Shown here in pieces: positions 27,201 through 39,200 of a stretch of 64,000 nt of DNA (its first letter is position 1; the number at the start of each line of letters is the position of its first letter). A program made the translations under genes and the position numbers. Where the stretch lies: positions 16,018,419 to 16,082,418 of the forward strand of contig NC_087076.1 of the NCBI RefSeq assembly GCF_026151205.1, given 5' to 3'. Source of the DNA: Bolinopsis microptera. Lineage: Eukaryota; Ctenophora; Tentaculata; Lobata; Bolinopsidae. The notes under the pieces are model-generated. The model was given only the letters and a program-made list of their open reading frames with translations, had not been told where the DNA came from and searched no databases.

Positions 27201-30200
27201 TCATCGACTCTCGTGATCAAGCAATCTAAATTGGAGAATCTGCCATCATCATCGATCTTCAAGTGTAAACTGAAATCAGCTCGTTATCCAACATACTCAC
27301 CTGATGTGGTGAAGGAAATGACTCTTACTCTTGTTGGTCTAGGTACGTCCATTTTATTGTTGCCTTTTGTTCAGCAGGGACACCGTTTTTGAGAGCATAA
27401 GCGGTTGGGGATCTTACCTTGTTCACCGTTTTTGTTTCCTTCATAAGCTTTCCATAATTCAAGTCAGTCTTGTTTGGTTATTTATGTTTCGTTTCAACTA
27501 TTCATTATTTTGCTCAGGTGTACAACCAGTAAAGAAGGAAGTCCTCATTGCAACTGATGCAACCATCTCTTGCATCGTTACTGGCATCACCCGACAATTG
27601 GATGCTGTTGTTTGGAGGAAAGATGGAACTGATGTAACAACTTTGTCCGGAAGCAACTATGTTGTATCTGCAGGAACTTGGGGTTCCAACACTCAAACTA
27701 CAACACTCACTGTAAAGGCTGCTGCTAATACAGCTGACTCAACCTACACTTGTGCTATCACATGGCAGGAAGTCGGCAAAGAAACCATTGTGAACCTGAA
27801 CGTATTCTGTAAGAACAACTTTGCCCTTCCTAATGAATTTACCTTATTGGACGTTATTTGATCAGACACTAAAATGAACGCTAGCGTCCATTTAATGTCC
27901 GTTCAAATAAATTCCGATAAGGTATAATGGTATAGATTATAGAAACATCCGATCTAAAAAGTTGATTGATTGGTAATTTGATTGATTTATTTAACCTTAT
28001 AAAATGCTTTCTCTTCAGCGGTACTATTTGAAGACACGTCTGTTACTACAGCCACTGATCAAACTATAACCTGCTCTTTGAGTGGACTATCACAAAACAC
28101 TCCTGTAACTTGGATTGGACCTGACAACAACGAGATATCAAACACTGACACCAACAACTATGTCATTGATCAAGGATTTTATGTTTTTGGCTCCAAAGCA
28201 GCGACTCTTCTCATCAAGACAGCTAAACTAGCCACACTCTCATCTGATTCTGTGTACAAATGTAAAGTAAAGTCCTCCCAGTATCCTGAAAATTCTCCTA
28301 ATGTTGTTACACAAATCAGCCTGACGCTGCTTCAGTTCGGTAAGTAGTTGATTGCTGTAACCACAGTAACCACAGTAACCACAGTAACCACAATAACCAC
28401 AGTAACCACAGTAACCACAGTAACCACAGTAACCACAGTAACCACAGTAACCACAGTAATAAAGCCTTTTGGTTAGTTACTAATAATTCGTTATCCGAAA
28501 CTAAGAAAACATGGACTGACTTCGTTAATTCTTAACAGATATTGAAGCGAAAAACCAGGAGGTCGAAAAGGCAACCAACGCTATTCTGTCTTGCATTATC
28601 ACTGGAATAAGCCAACAACTAGACGCTGTTGTATGGAGAAAGGATGGCACCGATGTTACATCTTTGTCTGGAAGCAACTATGTTGTATCTACAGGAACTT
28701 ACAGTACTAACTCTCAAACTACAACACTCACAGTACCAGCTGCTGTTAATGCTGGTGACTCGACATACGCTTGTGTTATCACTTCTAACGAGTGGCTTGT
28801 CACCAATCAGCAGACATCTGTGTCTGCAACTGTATTCGGTAAGGGTGATTTCTTATGAATTGTCTCTAACTTTCAGCATACCTCAGTAAATTGTGCAGTG
28901 TACAGAGTGTTGGTTTATTCGCATGACTATAGTAGGTGCTTTGAAAGATAAAACCGGCGACTTTTAATATATTTCAAGCAGATTTCAAACAAAATCATCT
29001 CTCTCAGAGTTTACCGTGAACCCGACAGCGCAAGACTTGGTTGGCGGAGACAGTCTCTCCCTGTCCTGCAAGATATCTGGCAGCGCACAAGTGACAGTTA
29101 CCTGGCAGAAGGATGGAGTTGATATCAGCTCTGAGAACAGTATTTACAGCCAACAAGATATCTTCTCAGGGGGTGTCACTACCTCTATCCTCACCAGTGC
29201 TAATGCAGGCACCAGTTAGTTCCTTGCTTGTTAGGCTTAAACTTTGAGTATTACCGGCTACTTGCTAACTTGGTACTGCATGATGATATAAAATGAACCG
29301 GAAACTTTAGAACATTATCAAAGAATATTGTTAAAATTGTTAAATACTAAATCCTCCAGGTGTGATTGGTAGTTACCAATGTGTTGCCACGAAAGGAACA
29401 CTTTCTTTGACTTCGTCACCTGCTTCTGTCTCTGTGAAAGGTTATATATTGATATAACTCCATTAGTGCTGGGGCTTGGGGGTGTGCTCATCATTCAGTG
29501 ATTCTTATAAATTATCTTGTCCTCGGATTAATTCAATCGGATGCTGTCTTCGAATCTTTCACATCATTGAATATTAAATTTATTTCAGCTCTCGATTTCG
29601 TGAGTTCAGTGGCAGAGAGAGGAGAGGAGGTGACTTTGGAGTGCTTGTACACCGGACCTGACACCGTTACCAGTATGGTACTAGAGGTTCAGTCACAGGG
29701 TACATGGGTTCCTGTTCAGACCAACTCATTTGTCACCGCAGTTAATCAGTAAGTTTCTTATATTTTCTATTTTCTATTCAAATTGTTTTGACAAATTTTT
29801 GACTCGAGAAGTCCCACTTCATTCGGATTCATTCTTATTTCTTTATTCGAGAATGTGGCTTAAATTCAAAACAAAATTATAACCCATTGCTGCTAATTTG
29901 TGAGTCCTGCCTCATGTTAACAAAACTGCTAAACCTGCAACCAACCCCAGGTTGAGTACGTCCGGAGAAAAGCAATTTAGCTCTATCGTACTCACAGCTG
30001 ACAGAGCGGTGGAATACAAATGTACCGCGGAGTATGGTGGAAACACTTACGTGAAGACCGCTACTCTTACTGTTGTTGAAGGTAGCATACACTGACTCCA
30101 TAGTAATTAAGAGTTTGCGCTTTATTTTTCAAACTGTAAATTCAACATATTTTAATAATTCATACTCAATAATCGCCTCGTCCCAGTTGAGCCCGCTACC

Positions 30201-33200
30201 GCACAAGAGGAGTTCTTTATCCGAACTGGACAAACTGCCACCTTCAGCATCACCATCAAGTCATCACCTCCACTGGAACCAACCGTGTCCTGGACTAACA
30301 ACAACTCTCCTGCTGTCAGCGGAACAGGTAACTGGGTGACAATAACTAACCAAGATAAATGTTTGACTGTAGCTCCAAATGTTTAATTGCTATGTTGGTT
30401 TATATGTGATGCTCGTTTTTTGGTGCTAATTTTTATTTTTCCACACTTATAATTTACAACATATTTAGATACAAAACAACGTCTATTTTTCCAATTTTAG
30501 TTATTTCTGGTCACGAATCATACTTCAATTCAGATGATATGGTGTTCTCAAAAGTCTTCAACCCGTCTACGGGCGATACCGCGGTGGTGTTTACATACTC
30601 CGGAACAGAGGATCAAAACACCCTGTCCGGAAGAATGAGCTTCAGCGTGGGTGACCAGTTTACTGACTTCAACTACAACCTCCGTATTGATGTGTTCGGT
30701 ATGTACCTTGTAAAGTATAACACGCATCAGGATTTTCATCATATTATTATCAGTTTAAAGTTCGTCAGTCCTCACTCAAAATGCCTAGGAATTAGGATCA
30801 CTGTTTTAATAATTTAGTATATATTTATAGAATTAAAGAAGTGATGGACCAAAATTTTAAATTTCCTGTCACAATACGAATTGATCTCATTTCAATGAAC
30901 ACATCTCTTCACCCATCAGATGTAACGTTTGCACCCTCAATCGGGGAACAATACCAAGCAGTTGACAAGGAAATGACGCTCTCCTGCACCGTAAGGAACC
31001 TTGACCACGGTCAAGTTACCTCATACTCCTATACCTACCCTGCTAGCTGCTCTAACTGCCAACCCTCCACAACCTCAACTTACACTCTAGTGGTACGTTT
31101 ATTTAGTATAAGTTGTAGTTTTGCTAATATGCTAAATGCTAATTTGCTAATATGCTAATTGCTAATTACTAATTACTAATTGCTAATGACTAATTAATAA
31201 TTGCTAATGACTAATTGCTAATTGCTAATTACTAATTGATAATGAGTAGTTTTCTGCTGTTATTCCCGTTCAATATGGGTAATGAGCTAGTCCCCTTCCC
31301 TTTATTGGGCATTTCTTCAATATTGCAATGCCACTGCTGGTTTGTTGGCCATCCCTATGTAGATTTTATTTTCTGGTCATGATTTTATTTTAAAGGAAAT
31401 CTAATAAACTTGCTGCAGAAAATAATGCGCATTTTATCTGAATACATAATATAAAAGTCACACAATAATTATAGTATAGATTATTATTAACGCTTGATTC
31501 TCATCTATAAAAAGTAAATGAATTTTCAAATTAAAAGAATTATGCAAATTAAAGTTGTAATATTAGATATTTGTCTCAGTTGCAAGACTGATAAACTCTT
31601 ACTATGGAAGAGTTACATTACAGTGGTATGTATATTGTATAAGTGTATAGTAGTCAAAAACAATAGTTAGAAAAGCTATGTCAACTGAATCAACCTAAAG
31701 ATGACAAGAAAACAATTATAAACTACGAATGTTTCAGTCACTTTCTTTACCTGATTTCCACAGCGCATCCACAACTTTTTCGGTGGACAGTAGAGAACCT
31801 TCAACCCACCCCTGAAACCCGCTCCAAGATTCATTGCAGAAGTAGATATTCTTTCCTTTCATCGGCTGTGTCGCCTTTTTCATTATCTTTCTATCATCAA
31901 CCCCTACACCCCACATATGAATAGCATATCCATACTCACATGTAGGTGATGTAGCATGATTGTCTCCGTCGTCCCAGCTTCTTTCTTCACCATTCCATCT
32001 TCTGTCTCCACCGTCCCAGCTTCTGTAGCTTGTCAGTATCGGATGAGGGATGTCCTTGATGTTGAAAACTTTAGAAAACTGCTTGATGGCTTCGTCGACT
32101 ACTGATTCTGACGCAGGGCGGAGCTTCTTTTTTTCCATCTGAAGTGGGGACTGGAAGTTATTGCCAAGTTTCTGGAGTGAGCTCCAGTATTGAGCGTTGT
32201 TGACGTCACAGTAGATTGTTAGGGCAGCTGGACAGGGGTCATCATCACACTTATCACAGCCTTTGCATCCTATTGACTTGCAATCTCCGTAGAAAGGGTA
32301 TACGAACCCGCAGGGTAAACTTGTGATGTTAGGTCCATACATGAGAGTGCCTTCCGTTTGGTTCCACCAATCGTTGTCGAAGTAGAGGTTTATCTTTGTG
32401 CAGTGAATTCCCTCGACTGGCCGGCATATGGTATCTAGACTTTTATTTTCGCTTTCGAAAGAGAAAGTTATGTCTTCAACTGATTTCGGTGGCACAGCCA
32501 TAACCACATGCTTTGCCGATATTTCGCCGACACTTTCAAGACTCAACTTAAAGCCTTTTTTTTCTTCACAAATCGTTGAAACACCGCAGCTGTTCCACAT
32601 TTCTACTTCCACTCCATCGCTTCTGTTGGTTTTCTTTAAGTGTTTCTTTATAATATTGTTGACCAGGGATGACCACCCTTTCTTGAATTGGTAGAGTTTG
32701 TTCCAGATGAGGTTGAAGGTTATAAGATCTTGCAGGATGGACCCCACATTCCCTTCAGAAAGACTAACACATAAGAAACCTTGCGTTTGGACCATCATCA
32801 TGATACATCCATGAGAATATTACATTGTTGTCAGTAGAGCTTGCATCGAGAATTTGTTCAGAGGAATCTCTTGCATTCCCACAGGCCATGTGAACTCGTT
32901 CCTAAAAAAGGCCCAGTACTTTTGGTCTTCATATTCTTGCAGAAGGTTGGTGTCCTTTTGTTCTAAAATAACTTCTGCTGTCTTTGAGAAATTGAACAAA
33001 AGCTTAGATTTGTTGTGATCCAGGAGTTTTCTGTAAATATCTTTAACAATTTCACCCGCAGACTTGAACTCCTCATCCCCCTCCAGATTGAACAGGTTCT
33101 TCCACAGATTGGGGTTTTGTGTGGTGTACCAGTCAGTAAAGTGCCTCCCGTTGAAATAGCGAGAGTTACAATTAGGCACAGAATCTGCGTCTCCTGGCTG

Positions 33201-36200
33201 ATTTTGGGGTTCCTTTTTAATTTTTCGGGGTTCCATGTAGAAGGGGAGTACGTCGTCTTCCATCTGGAGGAATTTAATCAGTTCTGCTAGAAGGGGCATG
33301 TTTGACTTACTCTTTGGATCGCTCTTGTCCGGATAAGTGAAGCGCATGGCACCTTCTTCTTCTTTCACAAATTCTCTTCTGTCTTCAGTTTTCTTTATTT
33401 TGATGATGTCTGTACACAGTCGACCGCCCCACCTGACAGACTTCTCCAAGATGATGATTTTCTTGATAGCTAGCTCTTCAAGATTGTCGGGCTTTTCCAG
33501 TAATTTCAGGGCGCAATACAGTCCAGATATGCCGCCTCCAACTATTGCCACGTCGTATTTGTCGTTATTTGGGCTCTGAGAAAAAATATTTGTTGAGTAA
33601 TAATTACGGTTGTTTTTTGACAGTTTATGGGCGAATTTATAAAGATTATTAATCTGATTAATTACCTTTTGAAATTTACAAAAAAAATAACGCGGAAGTG
33701 TCTAACTTAAAAAGAAATCATATTTGTTCATTGAACTAACCTTTCCTTCCATGATAGTGAGCGTCTTGAATTTTGGTTGATTTCCTTCTATGAACTAACA
33801 AATGAAAAATAGGTGTTAATATGTATATAATATAAAATTCACTACCGCAGTAAAATTTATTTCATAACTAACTTTACCAGTGTACATAATGAAAAAATTA
33901 TCCGATAAACTAAAAAATCCAGAGACTAGCCATGGCCAAGAATGGAACGAGAATAAATTGTGTTCGAGCTACAATAACCCAACAATCATAATGGGTTTCT
34001 TTTTAAAATGAGCTGCTTAAATATCGAATTGTCGGGCGACGGCTTCTCAAAGTCAAAACCAGAACTTCACTGTTTATCGTGATTATTTGACTCGTGCTCT
34101 TTATCTATTTATCTTCATTTACTTATCTTAGTATCCTGCTATCACTGGTTGCCAGATTTTGTGGGTTGGTTGAATATTTAACACACCCACGCTGTGCTCT
34201 TCAAATGCAAGTATACTGCTCACGTGAGTAGGACAATAGACACGTGACCAGCAAAATTCTGTTCATTCGCTATTGAAACTTACAAATTAGATTATAAGTT
34301 ATAACAATCTCGTTTTAAAAGAAACGTTTTAGATAATGTTCTAGAATCTTAAATGACTCGCCCATTCTTCGAATGTTATGGCAAAATATCATTTTAATTT
34401 TGAATTTACATTACGATGCATAGTCTTAGACAGCTAAACTTAAATTTCACAATCCATAAAATATAAATATCGTTCAACTTTTGATATCTATAAGAGGCAG
34501 CGAACGTTATAATGCGGGTATGATTTGAAAATCAGACGATCAGGCCACGAAACAAAAGCAAAACTTTCACGGGTCAAACTGTAGGTACTGGTCGGACGTG
34601 TTATCTAATAAATTCCTGCATCGAATGTTGCTTGCAACTCGTATCAAATTTACGTACTTGGCAATTGGCATTCTCTCAATTTGGTGAGCGCTTAAATAAA
34701 GTACGGAAAATGCCTGCAAAGCGTTTTTACGAGTATTCCTAAATAAAGGAAGCAAATAGTGATACAGAATTTATTCCTTCTAACAAAGTCCTGCTTGTAT
34801 GAAAAAATATGAACTACACGAGCCAATAAACTACTAGCCAGCTACTAAATATCAGATTTTGCACCTTCATAAACGGCTTAGATCCTCGCTTATTCTCCAG
34901 AAAAGTGACAGGATTTTGTCCACAAAATGATCTTTTTTTGTTCCCTAATGTCTTCTGAATAATTATTATTTTTCCGACTTCACCAAAAAAAAGGAAGACA
35001 ATTTAGTGAGATAACACTTCCACGGAGCGATATTTGCCATCTAGAATTTCTAAATATTGCGGTAGCATCGAGTTACACATCGTACGTGACAATAACAATA
35101 AACCTCACAATTCTCTCATTTCAGAGTGCTTCCCTGGATGATACAGGAACGTACACTTGTCAAGCTACTCTTCAGTCCTCTACTACATCAGCTCAGTTCC
35201 TTACTGATCAGCTAAACCTCTTTATTACAACATACGGTAAGACAGAGGCTTTTCAAACAGTCCTAACTCCTATATCTATTTTCAAGCAGTTCTATATCTA
35301 TATTTTTCAAACAGTCCTGTATCTATTTTCAACCAGTCCTAACTCCTATATCTATTTTCAAACAGTCCTAGATCTATTTTCAATCAGTCCTTACTCCTAT
35401 ATCTATTTTCAAACAGTTCTATAATGTATATCTATTTTCAAACAGTCGTGTTTCAAAATTTTTCTCTCGCGCATGGTTTTTTGGGACAGTACTTTTTAAT
35501 AAAAATTTAAAAGTACGTATGGCTTGGCACCGTCGAATTGAAAAGTACGACTAGTTCGTACTTCTCATTTTAATTTTTAGGGTGTAATGCCATACCAACA
35601 TTCTAAAAATCATCTTTATAGAAAAAATATTTTAGAGAAATGAATTATCTTGCACCGTTTAGAAATGATTTAGAAAGTTAGAAAGTAATTTCATAAACAA
35701 ATTTGCCCACAGAATTGGAGTTTGGAGATGGCACGGTATACCGAGCAGTGGGAGGAAGTGTTGAGTTGTTTTGCTCCTTCACCAGCACTGCCACTGTTAC
35801 TAGCACAGAGATCGTTAAAACTGGCGGCTCCGTCCTCCAAACATCTACTTCTGGTTAGTTGAACACAGTTGTAACAGCTATTGCTAACACGTATAACTGT
35901 TGCTCAGGTCAACAATACGATTCAGGGACATGTGCAATTATTCTAACCGGGTTCTTTGCTTACTCTGAGTTATTAGCTAATACTTGTTTACAAAACGTTA
36001 ATGACTGTGTTTCAGGAACAGTGACCACGACAGTAAGTAGTCTAACAACCACCGATGGGACGACCTTCGCCTGTAGAGTTGTTCTGGACGATTCTGCGGA
36101 TACAGTTCTTACAGCCACAAAACAGTTGGAAATATTAGGTGAGATTGATCGTTAAGTTGTGTAAGCTTGTAAGCTTGTAAGGTGTATTTGCTCTACTCTG

Positions 36201-39200
36201 TGAGATAACTGGAATAACTTAACGTAAACGACTAAACACCTAAAGTTGATATCATTATTTACATAGTTTGTACTGAAATATTCCGTGATTTCGATGGATT
36301 TGTCATGATATTCTAATACTTTATCGGATGATAGCTTCTTATACCGTCATGTAATTCAGATGCACGAGTAAGGAGCAGTGATTCCAGCAACACCATCCCC
36401 GCTGGAACACCCGTCACTCTAACATGTGATTACACCTCTTCTCCCCTCACCCCTACTCTCCAGTGGCTCTTCAAATCTTCTCCCCTCTCTTCTGAAACCA
36501 ACCCCACTCTTCCAATAGTGAATCCTGCCGGTCCTGATTCAGGTATTTGGAAAAGTACTTTTGTGTTCAAACTTTATGTTAAGTATGTATTTATTAGCGA
36601 CCAGTTACCATCACCGTTGTTATTTTATATGAAGTGTATAGTGTATACTGTATAGCAAGTATACTGTATATTAGTGTTCATATCATACCGAAAGAACGCA
36701 TCATCCACTACTTTTATTGCTGCAAATAATGCTGACTACTGCTGACTACTGCTGACTACTGCTGAATATTGCTGAATATTCAATGACCTCAGGCCAGTAC
36801 AAGTGCCAAGTAACCTGGCCAGATGACGTGGGCTCCTTCACAACACCGGACTATATTCTGTACATTCGGGACGTTACCATCTCCTCTGACGCGTGGTTCA
36901 TCGGGGCTAGCAATCTCCAGGTTTCTAGATCGTCTTTATTTTATAGTTTACAATTAGTTGCAATTGCGTGTTACTTTGATGTACATGCGTACATTAATAT
37001 TTATCAACAGATCGATGGAGAAGGTTCGTATTTCAATCCAAAATGTCCTATGAAAGTCAACAAATTGTATGTAATCCCTGACCAAAAACCACTCAGGTAA
37101 CCTTGACCTGTACTGTGTACGGGGACGAAGCCAGCTCATCAGTCCAGTGGACCAGTGAAACCGGGGGTAGTCTGTCAGACAGTCAGATCACCAACACAGA
37201 CTACACAGATTTCAGGACGGAGTCTGTGTTTTCAGCAGTCAGATCTGCAGCTGATGACAAGATAAGCTGCTCATTCCGTTACATTGCTGATAATCAGAGA
37301 GTGGAGGTGTCAGCTGACGTGAAGTACATTGCTGGTAAGTGCTCCTTTGTTACAACGCACGTGTTATCGTCGTAATGGGATCAAATATAGTATCCATTTT
37401 AAATTGGATTGATTGTTCAAAATTTCTGATTTTCCCTCTTCTGTAACAAGGTGAGCGATATGACTGATGATTTTATTGCTGAGTGGATTTCTTAATTGAA
37501 TCACCCTTTTAGATTCAACCAGCATTGCTACTTTGAGCGGCGAAAACGCCGTTAAGATCGGAGGAGATGAACAGTTTACTTGCTCATTCACGTACATCGC
37601 TGGGGTGACCATAACTCCTGAAATCTCATTCGGGAATACCCCAGTCACTTCTCTCATTTCCAACGCTCAAATAGGTTACTATTTCTACTCATGATTGGAT
37701 CTTTTTTAAATTGTATAGTTGCGATCAGATCTACAGATTCTGTAAATAAACTGAAAAATCTAGCTTGATTAACTTTTAATAAACTTAAGGCTAACCTGAA
37801 AATATAGTCTTGACCCTACCTCCTTCTCCAGACGACAGTCAGACAGGTAAGTTGGTGTGGATAGGATCCTCTCTCTCCTCCAGTCTCAACACCCAGGATG
37901 CCCTGGTCTGCAAGGTTTCCTACTCTTTCCCTCAGCAGAACAACTTCCTCCTTAACTATCTATCAGGTGACTGTCGACTTCTGTTCTGTATTCTGAACTT
38001 ACTGTTAAATTTCGAACTATACTCCCTAAATTGAGTGAATCTGCTTCAACGCCCGATGAAAATATGAATAACGCGGTATAATTTATGAAAATAATCTTCC
38101 CCAGACCCGCTAAAGTACTACGTTCTGGATCTCGAAGTGGAACCCACATCAGTGACAGTCTTCATAGACTCCGCAAGCAACCCAATAGTCTGTACTGCTA
38201 AAGGAACCGAACCAGGCTCATTTGACTGGTTCTACAGTAATGGTGAGAAGGTGGGAGGTGTTGGGAACATCAACACCAACTCAGAGTCTGTTGTCAAGGG
38301 CAGCTTCAGCACCAGTTCTTACTCTCAGACTCTCACTTTGACTCTGGGTGCTACTAAAGAGGATAAGAGTTACACTTGTAAAGCAGCGTGGGGGGACGAG
38401 GAGTTGACTAGAATCACTACTGTCACAGTCCTCGGTAAGATTGACCAGAATATTTCCCAATTCACTAGCTTTTCCAGATATAACTCAAGATAGCATATAT
38501 ATCAGGGTATCTATCATCCAATACTTGCTAGTTAGAGACTTTATCCTCCAAATTTAGGACCCGTTCTTAACTAACTTCCCTTGCAGCCACATGTCCTGTG
38601 GGACAGTTCCGAGGGGATGGTGGTTGTGAAGACTGTCCTGTTGGTTCTTACTCCCCCGGAGGTGTTGTTATCAAATGTACACCGTGTCCGGACGACTTTA
38701 CCACCGCTAACCCTGGTTCTTCTGATCCTTCTCAATGTTTCGGTAGGTTTTTAATTTCCAACTCATGCTATTGTTATCTGCATAAAGATCTATGATAAAG
38801 TTCACTTTTTTTCTTAGCGCACATCAAAAAATCCTCACTATAACCTTTCTAGGTCTGAAACCCCGACAAGGAGCGTTCGTAGCGCAGCAGGGTGAAGAAT
38901 TGACAATACCCTGTATCTACGAGGGAAGCCCGGCTGCCAGCTCCATTACCTGGAAACAAGATGCCACCCAACTGTCCACCACCACCACCTCCCAGCAGTT
39001 GGACCTGGTTCTGGGTAGTGTAACCAAGACCCAGAACGGGGAGTACACGTGTGTTGTGGTGTTCGGAGGAAACTCCTTGGAGCGGGTCGTGGAACTCAAT
39101 GTTCTGAGTAAGTCAACTATAAAGCCTTCTTTTCTTCCCATCTTAATACTGCTACTTTGGGATTTCGTTCATTATGAAGCTAGTATGTGACCCGATGTTG

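Larger units (their letters stand above)
11100..28838 (+). repeat. Four-exon higher-order tandem repeat, about 1.8 kb unit, nine copies
   Basis: Exons recur as A-beta, B-beta, A-alpha, B-alpha. A-beta starts at 11100, 12837, 14693, 16642, 18431, 20224, 22030, 25627 and 27518. Spacings are 1737, 1856, 1949, 1789, 1793, 1806, 3597 and 1891; the long one contains the retroelement insertion. A-beta reads V-Q-P-V-N-K-E-V-L ... NEHQEINKPT; A-alpha reads I-E-P-T-N-K-E-V-E ... EWLVTNQQT. B-alpha reads V-D-R-T-V-A-T-G-V-D-Q-S ... LPSSSIFKC and ends GLS; B-beta reads D-D-K ... SLSSGDVFKC and ends TLG. Introns at equal positions are similar between units; for example 19665-19778 and 21480-21593 are almost the same. 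The last unit (27.5-28.8 kb) is diverged in its second half. Confidence 0.9.

Noticed and set aside
1-29000. Dscam-like mutually exclusive exon cluster
   Set aside because: Exons are not near-equivalents competing for one slot; A and B alternate and each join is phase-compatible with the next, which fits constitutive inclusion. Mutual exclusion cannot be excluded without cDNA but nothing supports it.
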